Shown in pieces: positions 36,732 through 44,049 of a DNA stretch of 64,000 nt. The stretch lies in the NCBI RefSeq assembly GCF_038051995.1, contig NZ_CP150290.1, positions 1,227,501 to 1,291,500 of the forward strand, read 5' to 3'. Source of the stretch: Paenibacillus sp. FSL H8-0537. GTDB lineage: Bacteria; Bacillota; Bacilli; Paenibacillales; Paenibacillaceae. The notes below the pieces were generated by a model. The model had not been told where the DNA came from, did not search any database, and saw nothing but the letters and a program-made list of their open reading frames with translations. The position numbers and the translations under genes were made by a program. The stretch's first letter is position 1. Every line of letters starts with the position of its first letter.

Positions 36732-38669
36732 ATGAGCACCTATTATTACCTTACTAGAGCGGAGCTGGAGCAAGCCGCCCAGCGATATGGCGAGTATTAC
36801 CCGGACCATGCCGCCGCCTCGATCCTGATTGCTGATCATGCCTGCCGGAACGAACTCATGATTCCATATACAAATGATCTCACCACCTGGATACAGATGG
36901 GCGAGCGGGTTGATTGGCTCTACAATCCCTCGCGTGATCCCGAGTTCACTTGGGGAGTAAACCGTCATTGGCATATGCTGGATCTTGGCAAAGCCTATTT
37001 AATGACCAAGGATGAAAAATATGTACAAGCCTTTAAGGAGCATTTCCGCAGCTGGCGGGAGCAAAATCCGCCGCCGTCCCCGCGGCCGCCTTATGAGGCT
37101 GCTGTTTACTTCCAGCTGCCAGGGCCGTGGCGGCTGTTGGAAACTGGGCTGCGTGTCCAGTCCTGGATATCGGCTTATGCCTACATGCAGAGCAGTCGCC
37201 TGCTGGATGAGGACTTTTTCACCGGGCTGCAAGAGGCTCTGGAGCAGCATGCAGATTACCTCAGCACCTACTTAGGGGATACGAACATCAACCATGCGAT
37301 TATGCATATGCAAGGGCTGTTCATGATCGGCGTGTTTCTTGCTGAACATCCAAAGGCTCCTTATTGGCGCCAACTAGCGATGGAGCGGCTGCAACTATGC
37401 CAGTATCATCAAATTGGGCCAGAGGGCATCCAGACTGAACTGACCACCCACTATCATGATGGCAGCATTGAGATGTTTGGCACGCCATATTTGTTGGGGC
37501 GTCTAGCAGGGCATCCATTTCCAGAAGCATATGGACAGCAGCTCCACAGGATGACCTCCTTCACACTGGCGATGATTAGGCCCGATAACCGCTCTACGGC
37601 TATCGGCGACTCGGAATGGGTCAGCAATGGACGTGCCAGAGTCGCCATTCTGGGCGGAATACTGGACGACGAGGAGTTAACCATGCTTGGAGAGGTCAGC
37701 CCGGATTTTCTGTGGATGCTTGGAGCTGAAGCATTCCAGCGATTGGTCGAGCGGCAGGAGCACGGATATTCACCTGTGACGGGGAAAGACTTCCCGCAGA
37801 CAGGATATTACATTATGAAAAATGTCGACCAGCACCTGTTCTTCGATGCCGCGCCGATGGGAGGAGCCCACGGCCATGCCGATGCACTTAATCTGGAGTG
37901 GTACTGGCGGCGGCAGCTAATCTTTGCTGATCCCGGCCGCTATACTTACGAGGAGGGGGAGTGGCGGCATTATTTCAAAAGCACCGCTGCTCACAATACG
38001 GTGCTCATTGATGGTATGGACCAGACACCCTATGTTTCAACTCAAGCCTGGGGCGAGCCTTTGGCTGAATGCACGACTCACCGCCGCGAAAGCACAGCTG
38101 CTTATGAGTTCGTCGACGCCTCGCATAACGGGTATTTGCGGCTGAGTAATCCGCTGCTGCACCGACGTTGGCTGTTAATGGGCAAAGAGGTACCGCTGCT
38201 GCTGCTGGTTGATTGGCTGGACGGTGAAGGCGGACATCAGGCGGAGCAGCGCTTTCACCTTCATCCGGATGCTGCTGCGGTATTAATTGAAGCAGAACCG
38301 TTTCCGGGGGTTCAAATCGACTATTCACTATCAAGCATCGGCGTGCAGATGTATTGGACCGCTGATGCTGCCGCTACAGCGACTGAGCTTAAACCGGAAA
38401 TCGTTATCGGGCAGGGCTGGGTATCGGAGATTTACGGGTCCAAAGAGGAGACGTCCATAATTGCAGCCAAGCTTATAACGAGCGGTTCCGCTGGACTTAG
38501 TACGGTTGTGCTGCCCCATGATCTAGACGGGGCAGCAGAGGAGCCTTGGCTGGTGAAGGAATTTACAATAGAGCAGACGGAACAGCAGCTGAGTCTACTG
38601 CTACAGCGGGCAAAGCAGCGGCTGTGGATTCGGATCGAAAGCGGCAGCGTGTTTTGGGAGCTGGAATAA
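36732..38669 (+). CDS. Heparinase II/III-type polysaccharide lyase, cytoplasmic
   Basis: A 645-residue lyase. Start ATG 36732 follows AGGAGG; the frame upstream to 36603 is open but has no ribosome site. Helical toroid first (about 1-330), with the catalytic-region motif NINHAIMHMQGLFM, then a beta-sandwich heparinase II/III domain: GGAHGHADALNLEWYW, FADPGRYTYEEGEWRHYFKS and TAAHNTVLIDGMDQ, all typical. Such enzymes cleave uronic-acid-containing glycans by beta-elimination. There is no signal peptide, so it should act on imported oligosaccharides. Substrate (glycosaminoglycan, alginate, other) cannot be told. Belongs functionally with the transporter genes before it. Confidence 0.88.
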   Translation: MSTYYYLTRAELEQAAQRYGEYYPDHAAASILIADHACRNELMIPYTNDLTTWIQMGERVDWLYNPSRDPEFTWGVNRHWHMLDLGKAYLMTKDEKYVQAFKEHFRSWREQNPPPSPRPPYEAAVYFQLPGPWRLLETGLRVQSWISAYAYMQSSRLLDEDFFTGLQEALEQHADYLSTYLGDTNINHAIMHMQGLFMIGVFLAEHPKAPYWRQLAMERLQLCQYHQIGPEGIQTELTTHYHDGSIEMFGTPYLLGRLAGHPFPEAYGQQLHRMTSFTLAMIRPDNRSTAIGDSEWVSNGRARVAILGGILDDEELTMLGEVSPDFLWMLGAEAFQRLVERQEHGYSPVTGKDFPQTGYYIMKNVDQHLFFDAAPMGGAHGHADALNLEWYWRRQLIFADPGRYTYEEGEWRHYFKSTAAHNTVLIDGMDQTPYVSTQAWGEPLAECTTHRRESTAAYEFVDASHNGYLRLSNPLLHRRWLLMGKEVPLLLLVDWLDGEGGHQAEQRFHLHPDAAAVLIEAEPFPGVQIDYSLSSIGVQMYWTADAAATATELKPEIVIGQGWVSEIYGSKEETSIIAAKLITSGSAGLSTVVLPHDLDGAAEEPWLVKEFTIEQTEQQLSLLLQRAKQRLWIRIESGSVFWELE

Positions 38670-38691
38670 AATATCAAATAATTAAACGAAT

Positions 38692-38730
38692 AAAGACGTT
38701 CTGGGGACTGCACCCTGGAGCGTCTTTGTT
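38692..38730 (+). terminator. Terminator after lyase gene
   Basis: AAAGACG...CTGGGG and CCCTGGAG...CGTCTTT pair, followed by GTTC. Same family as 601 and 41289. Confidence 0.75.
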
Positions 38731-38783
38731 CTATCTATTTATGAGATTTTCAGATTAGCCACTTATAATGCTTCTATATTAAT
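38692..38783 (+). repeat. Intergenic cassette B, copy 1
   Basis: Terminator plus a conserved stretch (ATGAGATTTTCAGATTAG, then TTATAATGCTTCTATATTAA) that is nearly identical to 41289-41378. It contains TATAAT and may carry a promoter for the next gene. Confidence 0.85.
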
Positions 38784-38935
38784 TACAAAAAAATCCTGTT
38801 GGTATGGGGGAGATGATATAATACATATAACTGGGATTTTAAAATGGGGATGTCATTTAAAACCTGTATAAATAATAGAGTTGACTCCAGACGATATGGG
38901 CAGCATTTAAAAAGGAGAGGTTTGATATAACTCTA

Positions 38936-39268
38936 GTGCATGACTTCATACTTATTTCCAATCAAGATTGGGAACAAGAGCCCATTTTTACTGGCGTTTC
39001 AAAGTATATGGAAAAACATCCACAAAACGTTGTCCATTTACATGACGACATGTTTGGTTATATGCAAGATTCATTAAAATGGATTAAAACCTACAATCCT
39101 GATAAAAATAAGAGCGAGCTTGGATTCAAAGAAGACCCGAAACAATCCGGCTATTACGATAAATGGTCATTTAGCAAAAAAGAGCTTCTTGATACGCTAT
39201 GTAAGTTGATTGAGTTCGCGAAACAGGTCGAAGCAGAAGAATATAAAATTCTTTACTGTGGTATTTAA
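38936..39268 (+). CDS. Hypothetical protein, AT-rich
   Basis: A 110-residue reading frame starting at GTG 38936 (HDFILISNQDWEQEPIF, ending EEYKILYCGI). I do not recognise the family. Composition is protein-like, acidic and soluble, without signal peptide. AAAGGAGAGG lies 15 bases before the GTG, which is too far for a good start; no better in-frame start exists, so the gene may be a fragment or begin with a rare codon. A relic of another gene follows immediately. Confidence 0.5.
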   Translation: MHDFILISNQDWEQEPIFTGVSKYMEKHPQNVVHLHDDMFGYMQDSLKWIKTYNPDKNKSELGFKEDPKQSGYYDKWSFSKKELLDTLCKLIEFAKQVEAEEYKILYCGI

Positions 39269-39273
39269 CGGTT

Positions 39274-39366
39274 ATGAATTTAGGCGTGGAAAATGTGACG
39301 TTATACGCGCAGTGGAAGGTTGATCCAGCAACTTCAGTCACTATGAAAAATAACCACTACCGCTGA
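39274..39366 (+). pseudogene. Relic of an InlB/Flg_new repeat protein
   Basis: A 30-codon frame reads GVENVTLYAQWKVDPA, which matches the end of the InlB-type/Flg_new repeat (compare TTLYAQW in the SLH protein at 4279). There is no ribosome site and nothing of the rest of the domain. It looks like a leftover of a lost surface-protein gene. Confidence 0.45.
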
Positions 39367-39390
39367 TTTGGATCAGTGGGCGTGGTTATT
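39345..39390 (-). terminator. Terminator of the minus-strand secreted protein gene
   Basis: On the minus strand AATAACCAC pairs with GTGGTTATT, with inner CCACTGATcc/atCAGCGG-type pairing, followed by TTTTC. It lies 16 bases past the stop of the gene at 39406-39801. Confidence 0.7.
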
Positions 39391-39405
39391 CGATGTCCGA
39401 TCCTA

Positions 39406-39801
39406 TTAGTTGAAGGAAATGCTATAGGATACGGAAGGTAAAGGAGTCGTCGATCCTGGAACGCGCTCTACTACTGTAGTCAAAGTGCCAGGGCTGTAGT
39501 AGGCCGCACCGCCATTGTAGTTTGTGCTGTTTACGACGTATGTGCCAAGGTCCAGTGTTGTATTATTGTAGGTCCAGTAGTAATGCAGTTGAATCGCATT
39601 TGCTGCCGATGCTGTTACCTTAACGCTTGTACCAGACGTTTTAGCATTAGAAAGAAAATAGGCAGAGGTTTGCCCAGCTGTGAGTGTATCGGAATAGGTC
39701 ATTCCATAGGCTACGACAGTAGCACTGGCCGATGCCGTCATGCTGAACATAAGAGACATTGCCAAAACAAGTACGAATAATGTTGCGCTTCTTTTTTTCA
39801 T
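39406..39801 (-). CDS. Small secreted beta-rich protein, cre-controlled
   Basis: A 131-residue protein with a signal peptide (1-26, cut near ASASA) and a mature part of about 105 residues rich in Thr, Ser, Tyr and Ala (VVAYGMTYSDTLTAGQ, AIQLHYYWTYNNTTLDLGTY). The family is not recognised. A beta-sandwich is likely from the alternating hydrophobic pattern. ATG 39801 follows GAGAGGGCGGACC. It is a single-gene unit with a good promoter (39928-39956), a perfect palindromic cre site in the leader and its own terminator, so its synthesis is probably repressed when good sugars are present. Confidence 0.8.
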   Translation of the reverse strand: MKKRSATLFVLVLAMSLMFSMTASASATVVAYGMTYSDTLTAGQTSAYFLSNAKTSGTSVKVTASAANAIQLHYYWTYNNTTLDLGTYVVNSTNYNGGAAYYSPGTLTTVVERVPGSTTPLPSVSYSISFN

Positions 39802-39896
39802 AAATGGTCCGCCCTCTCAAAAATGGATTATTTTAAAGCTAAGCTAGATACAAACTAAAAGCTTTTCGAAACAGGCTGCATCATTCCCTTCTCACT

Positions 39897-39916
39897 AAAT
39901 GTTAGCGCTAACATTT
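39897..39916 (-). promoter_or_regulatory. Perfect palindromic cre (CcpA) site
   Basis: AAATGTTAGCGCTAACATTT is a 20-bp perfect palindrome whose core TGTTAGCGCTAACA fits TGWNANCGNTNWCA at all 14 positions. It lies just after the predicted start point of the gene at 39406-39801, where CcpA would act as a roadblock. A LacI-family operator is the alternative. Confidence 0.75.
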
Positions 39917-39927
39917 CTAGCCATTTC

Positions 39928-39956
39928 AATATATCTTATTGAAATACAGTTGTAAA
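39928..39956 (-). promoter_or_regulatory. Sigma-A promoter of the secreted protein gene
   Basis: Minus strand: -35 TTTACA (39951-39956), 17-base spacer, -10 TATATT (39928-39933). Start point expected near 39921. Confidence 0.65.
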
Positions 39957-40080
39957 TGGTAGAGAAGAAGGAGCAAATGACGGGTTTTGTCGAGTGATAG
40001 GAATAAAAATATCCAAATTTATGCTATGATAAATTTAGTTTTTCTACATTCATTAGGAACTTGCCCCAAGGAGGAGCGCT

Positions 40081-41241
40081 ATGAATATTACAGAAGATTT
40101 TAGAGATGAACGATTCAAAACATATATTTTAGAAAATTATTGTGAAAATCGCGAATGGATTCAGACGAGCGATGTGGAGCAAATCGTATCGTTGCAGCTA
40201 GCAAGCCAAAAATATTCAAGTTTGAAAGGCATTGAACATTTTACGTCGCTTGAAGAGCTGGATTGCTCCTACAATAACCTGATGGAGCTAGATATTAGCC
40301 GCAATATAAACCTAAAAAAGCTTAACTGCAACAAAAACGAGATTCATGCCCTGAATTTGACGAACAATAGGAAGCTTGAAGCATTGGATTGCGGGTTCAA
40401 CCGAATTCAGAAGCTGGATGTCAGCCACAACGCCATGCTCGTCAAGCTGGACTGCTATTGGAACATCCTTACGGAATTGCAAGTGGATCACAACGCGAAT
40501 TTAGAGCAATTCAACTGCGGCTACAATGCCCTTTTTAATTTAAATTTGGATCAAAATAAACAGCTTTCCCGTCTTGATTGCGGAAACAATTATTTAATAG
40601 CCTTGAACGTAAAGGAATGTCCGAGCCTGCTTGAAATTCGCTGCAACAACAATCATCTTACGGAATTGGACGTAACGCGCAATTCAGCCCTGCAAAGCTT
40701 AAGATGCTTCAATAATCATATTAAAGGCCTGGACATTAGCCATAATGTGTTTTTAGAAGAGCTTTATTGCTCAGAAAATAAAATTCCGAAGCTGGACACG
40801 AGCCATAATCCAAAGCTTGCGCGGGTAGATTATTCGAGCAATCTCATTGTCGAGCCTAATCATACGATCAAAGGGGTCGGAACCTTTGTATACGATGTCG
40901 CTCTTTCATCCTATTCCACCACGCTTCAATATAGGGAGAAAGAGCTTGCCGCAACTGTGGCTGTCGCCACCAAAGCGGACATGAAACGGCTGTCGCCTAT
41001 TATAAAAAAAATGTGGGAGCACTTTGACGAGCTATGCGAAAGCGCGCTGGCTCTGATTGCCAGCCTGCATCCTGATGAGGATGTAAATGAGCTCGTTTTG
41101 GCTGAGCTGGAGTTTGCCGAAGACCGCACTTTTCGATTAGGCTACGATGCTGGCGACAGTCCAGCGGGGCAACTTTACATTTACGCAGCTTTTAATCATA
41201 AGCTTGAAATGGACAGCGAGCTTATCTATGAGGCTTATTAA
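40081..41241 (+). CDS. Cytoplasmic leucine-rich-repeat protein
   Basis: A 386-residue protein. Residues about 55-265 form ten or so leucine-rich repeats with a period near 21 (LxxLDCxxNxLxxLDxSxNxxL), many carrying a Cys at the same position (LDCSYN, LNCNKN, LDCGFN, LDCYWN). The C-terminal 110 residues (about 275-386) are a separate, mostly acidic domain ending AFNHKLEMDSELIYEAY, resembling DUF2004/DUF2262-type small domains; I am not sure which. No signal peptide, so it is intracellular, unlike most bacterial Cys-rich LRR proteins near surface genes. Role: protein-protein interaction. ATG 40081 follows AAGGAGGAGCGCT. A terminator follows at 41289. Confidence 0.82.
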   Translation: MNITEDFRDERFKTYILENYCENREWIQTSDVEQIVSLQLASQKYSSLKGIEHFTSLEELDCSYNNLMELDISRNINLKKLNCNKNEIHALNLTNNRKLEALDCGFNRIQKLDVSHNAMLVKLDCYWNILTELQVDHNANLEQFNCGYNALFNLNLDQNKQLSRLDCGNNYLIALNVKECPSLLEIRCNNNHLTELDVTRNSALQSLRCFNNHIKGLDISHNVFLEELYCSENKIPKLDTSHNPKLARVDYSSNLIVEPNHTIKGVGTFVYDVALSSYSTTLQYREKELAATVAVATKADMKRLSPIIKKMWEHFDELCESALALIASLHPDEDVNELVLAELEFAEDRTFRLGYDAGDSPAGQLYIYAAFNHKLEMDSELIYEAY

Positions 41242-41288
41242 TAACGATTATTCAATACAAAAACCAAATACCATACATCTGCCAAACC

Positions 41289-41326
41289 AGACGCTCGGGA
41301 GCTTGCCCCTAGAGCGTCTTTATTTT
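41289..41326 (+). terminator. Terminator after LRR gene
   Basis: AGACGCTC...GAGCGTCT with inner GGG/CCC, then TTATTTT. Confidence 0.85.
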
Positions 41327-41378
41327 GCCTATTCATGAGATTTTCAGATTAGGGATTTATAATGCTTCTATATTAATG
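41289..41378 (+). repeat. Intergenic cassette B, copy 2
   Basis: Near copy of 38692-38783: the same terminator type followed by ATGAGATTTTCAGATTAG and TTATAATGCTTCTATATTAA. It ends 18 bases before the GT-C gene start and so probably supplies its promoter. Confidence 0.85.
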
Positions 41379-41396
41379 GTGTAAAGGAGGTTGTCC

Positions 41397-42953
41397 ATGG
41401 TTAAGGGCATTCAAAAAATATTGTATATCATGCTTGCATGCCTTATAGGGCTTTTTATCGCGTCGTCATTTTTTGTGAGGGCGGAATATCATTTTTACGA
41501 ATACGGCGACACCCCACACTTGGGAAAGCAGCAGCTTGTTTTATTTATTTTAATCATAGGGACAGTCCTCGCGTTAAGCATCTTTCTATATAAACTTTGC
41601 TTAAAGCTGAACAAATACAGCTGGAAAATCGTTATCCCGGCCACGCTGCTGTTCTCGTGTGCACTCCAAATCGCGATTATTTTCCTGTTTCCCCGCCTGC
41701 CGACGGATGATTCCGAAACGGTGCTTTCTCTGGCGATGAATATGCTGTATCAAAAGGATTATTCCACCTTTAACACGGGCGGATATCTTTATATGTTTCC
41801 GTTTAACTTTTCCATCGTTCTATACTTAAAAACGCTGCTGCAGCTATTTCCTGATAATTATTTGGTCATCAAAATCTTCAATATTTTATTTACGCTCGTT
41901 ACTACAGTAATGATTTATTTGCTCAATAGAGAGCTGAATAGCAAGTCTAAGGAACATGACTATGGCGTTCTAGTGTTTGGAGCAACCTATATTCCTGCGC
42001 TGTTTATGAGCAATTTTATTTATAACGATGTGATTGCTACCGCTTTTCTGACCAGTGCTTTATATTTCTCTGTGAGGTTTATCCGAACAAGATCGATTAA
42101 GACGATGATCCTCGCTGCGATTTTGCTGGCCATCGGCAACTATTTCAGAAGCATCGGCGTCATTTTTCTGATTGCTGTGCTGCTCAGCATTATTTTCAAC
42201 ATAAGGAAAATTGGAGTGAAAAAGGCCGTGGCCTCGTTAATCCTAATGGCGGCGTTGTTTAATGTTCCGGCCTGGTCGCAGAACGCGGTTCTGCAGGCCA
42301 CGAATGTTGTAGATGAATCGGTCAATGATAATTCTGCGCCTGTCTACATGTGGCTGAATATGGGCATCAACCTGAATACGTTTGGGTTTTGGGACAGCAG
42401 GCAAAGCTACAATATTTATCAAAGAGATGCGGGCTATAATAAGGCGGACAGTGTAGAGCTGTTTAAGGAGTCGATCAGCAATAAGCTATCTGAGGCGAGT
42501 GCAGGCGATTTAGCGAAAATGTATTTTAAAAAGCTCATCTGGACGTGGACGGAAGGAACGTATCAGATGGAGAGGTACGGCATGGGTAACGATGGCTCCT
42601 CCGATACAGGGGGGAGTAGGGGCTTTAAACTGGAGCGGTACAGCTATACGACGTGGGCTACAGACTTATTCAAGGCCGATTCGAATTATAGAAGTGGGGT
42701 GCTCTGGGTGCTGTATGTGATGAGCTTCCTGATGTATTGCGGGATTTTCATTCGCTTGCTTAGTGGCATTAGAGCCAAACGATACGAAGAAACCTCTTTA
42801 ATTTTGGTCATTTTAGGTTTTATCGCCTTTTATCTGCTATGGGAAATCAAGTCCCGCTATATCTACCCGGTGTATCCATTGCTGATTGTGTTATCCTACA
42901 TGGGCTTTAAGGATTTTTATGAGTGTGTATGGAAAAAATATTTCCTCCGCTAA
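41397..42953 (+). CDS. GT-C-fold membrane glycosyltransferase (GT39/PMT-like)
   Basis: A 518-residue integral membrane protein with about 10-12 predicted helices. After the second or third helix comes an extracellular loop with the acidic motif LPTDDSETV, which fits the catalytic Asp position of GT-C enzymes that use polyprenyl-phosphate sugars. An extracellular segment (about 320-430; VYMWLNMGINLNTFGFW, WTWTEGTYQMERYG) follows, then C-terminal helices. These enzymes transfer a sugar to protein, teichoic acid or lipid outside the membrane; the acceptor is unknown. ATG 41397 has AAGGAGG 6 bases before it; the TTG at 41391 is too close. A small lipoprotein gene follows 31 bases later, probably in the same operon. 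Confidence 0.8.
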   Translation: MVKGIQKILYIMLACLIGLFIASSFFVRAEYHFYEYGDTPHLGKQQLVLFILIIGTVLALSIFLYKLCLKLNKYSWKIVIPATLLFSCALQIAIIFLFPRLPTDDSETVLSLAMNMLYQKDYSTFNTGGYLYMFPFNFSIVLYLKTLLQLFPDNYLVIKIFNILFTLVTTVMIYLLNRELNSKSKEHDYGVLVFGATYIPALFMSNFIYNDVIATAFLTSALYFSVRFIRTRSIKTMILAAILLAIGNYFRSIGVIFLIAVLLSIIFNIRKIGVKKAVASLILMAALFNVPAWSQNAVLQATNVVDESVNDNSAPVYMWLNMGINLNTFGFWDSRQSYNIYQRDAGYNKADSVELFKESISNKLSEASAGDLAKMYFKKLIWTWTEGTYQMERYGMGNDGSSDTGGSRGFKLERYSYTTWATDLFKADSNYRSGVLWVLYVMSFLMYCGIFIRLLSGIRAKRYEETSLILVILGFIAFYLLWEIKSRYIYPVYPLLIVLSYMGFKDFYECVWKKYFLR

Positions 42954-42984
42954 CGCTTATACGCTAAAAAGAGGTGAGCTAAAG

Positions 42985-43152
42985 ATGCGTAGTAAAAGAT
43001 ATGGCTTTATTTTAATTATTGTGATGCTTAGCTGCTCCTTGGTGCTTGCCTCATGCGAGGCCATTACCGCTCAAGCGATAACCCAGTCGGACGCCAGCTC
43101 AAGGGGAAATGGCGGAGCGGATATGAACAGAGGGCCGGGCAGTAGAAGATGA
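42985..43152 (+). CDS. Small lipoprotein
   Basis: A 55-residue precursor with a hydrophobic N-terminus and lipobox LASC (Cys24), so the mature peptide has about 32 residues (CEAITAQAITQSDASSRGNG..., ending GPGSRR). No family is recognised. ATG 42985 follows AAGAGGTGAGCTAAAG. It follows the GT-C glycosyltransferase gene by 31 bases and may serve as its partner or substrate; that is inference only. Confidence 0.65.
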   Translation: MRSKRYGFILIIVMLSCSLVLASCEAITAQAITQSDASSRGNGGADMNRGPGSRR

Positions 43153-43224
43153 GTATATTGAGGTTAGAGTAGAGACATTATTTGATATAACGTATTATAA
43201 AGAAAAAGAGAAGGGGTGAATAAT

Positions 43225-43248
43225 ATGAAAACGTTGGACGGTCTCTAG
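43225..43248 (+). CDS. Seven-codon leader ORF
   Basis: ATG-to-TAG frame reading MKTLDGL, preceded by GAAGGGGTGAATAAT, a strong ribosome site. It ends 24 bases before the TTG start of the next gene. May be a translated leader peptide; could also be the cut-down start of a lost gene. Confidence 0.3.
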   Translation: MKTLDGL

Positions 43249-43272
43249 CTTCCCAGAAGGAGGTTAGAGAAA

Positions 43273-43557
43273 TTGAGCAGAAGCTATAAAAAATCACCCG
43301 TCAGTAGCGATCATACGACTCCCGAAACGTGTTGGGCAAAACGCCAAGCTGCTAAAGCTGTACGTCGTTATGCAGGTTGTATGAATAATGGTAAATGGTA
43401 CAGAAAAGTATATTGTTCTTGGAACATAAGCGATTATAAATTTTATCAAACAAGAAAACAAGCAATTAGGGAATGGGAAAAAAATGAACGATACCAATCG
43501 AAATTTTCACTCGTAGAAATCATTTACGATTGGGAAAAGTTTTATAGAAGAAAATAA
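43273..43557 (+). CDS. Small basic conserved hypothetical protein
   Basis: A 94-residue protein starting at TTG 43273 after AGAAGGAGGTTAGAGAAA. It begins SRSYKKSPVSSDH and contains WAKRQAAKAVRRYAG, KWYRKVYCSWNISDYKFY and a Trp/Glu-rich end. I have seen similar small SRSYKKxP proteins described only as hypothetical. Very basic in the first half, with two Cys. It could bind nucleic acid; nothing proves it. AT-rich compared with neighbours. A terminator follows at 43605. Confidence 0.7.
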   Translation: MSRSYKKSPVSSDHTTPETCWAKRQAAKAVRRYAGCMNNGKWYRKVYCSWNISDYKFYQTRKQAIREWEKNERYQSKFSLVEIIYDWEKFYRRK

Positions 43558-43574
43558 GGGAGATTTGGCCTGGG

Positions 43575-43697
43575 AAGCGCCAATCATAAAATATCCCTCA
43601 TAAAAATAAAACCGCGAAAGCTCAGTGCTCCGCGGTTTTATATTTATTTTTTCCCTAAATTCCTTTATTATTCTTTTATTGGATATTGATATAATTC
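43575..43697 (+). repeat. Intergenic cassette A, copy 1
   Basis: About 122 bases closely similar to 52831-52951: AAGCGCCAATxATAAAATAT, then the CCGCG terminator, then TTATTATTCTTTTATTGGAT and TATAAT. Offset between the copies changes by only 2 bases. Confidence 0.85.
43605..43645 (+). terminator. Terminator with CCGCG stem
   Basis: AAAACCGCG and AGC pair with GCT and CGCGGTTTT, followed by ATATTTATTTTTT. Confidence 0.85.
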
Positions 43698-44049
43698 TAT
43701 TAATAATGGCGGAGTGGAGGCCTATATACCGACCAAGATCAAGAAGAACGAAAGAATGAATACAGAATACATAATATAGGGGATTAAGCCTATAATTTAT
43801 CATGTTGTATTGTAATCGCTTACATTTTATAATTATCTAGAAAGGAGGCGGCAACCAGAAGCTCATGGATGATAAATATTTTCATACCTCTCAGGCCCCT
43901 GAAATGAGTTCTAAGTCTAGTTTACTTAACATAGTAACCTAGATGAAGAATGAATGGAGGGGTTTTTTTATGCAACGGAGACGAAATATCTTACTTTTAT
44001 TCTGATTACATCAAACCGAATGAATGCGCTCATAGATAGGGGTGAGGTT
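43646..44049 (+). promoter_or_regulatory. Leader region of the second uptake cluster, with cre site
   Basis: This stretch without a full gene holds: TATAAT at 43690-43695 within cassette A; a cre-like box TGTAATCGCTTACA at 43811-43824 that fits TGWNANCGNTNWCA at every position; AAAGGAGG at 43841-43848 without a fitting start codon; and a 25-codon frame at 43865-43942 without a well-placed ribosome site. Catabolite control of the regulator/transporter genes that follow is the likely meaning. Confidence 0.6.
43970..44005 (+). CDS. Eleven-codon leader ORF before regulator
   Basis: ATG-to-TGA frame reading MQRRRNILLLF, with GGAGGGG (43956-43962) at good distance. It lies 44 bases before the start of the response-regulator gene, in its predicted leader transcript. 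Confidence 0.3.
   Translation: MQRRRNILLLF

Noticed and set aside
43865..43942. 25-codon ORF reading MDDKYFHTSQAPEM...
   Set aside because: AAAGGAGG is too far (about 16 bases) from the ATG, and no family is recognised; kept only as a note in the leader region.
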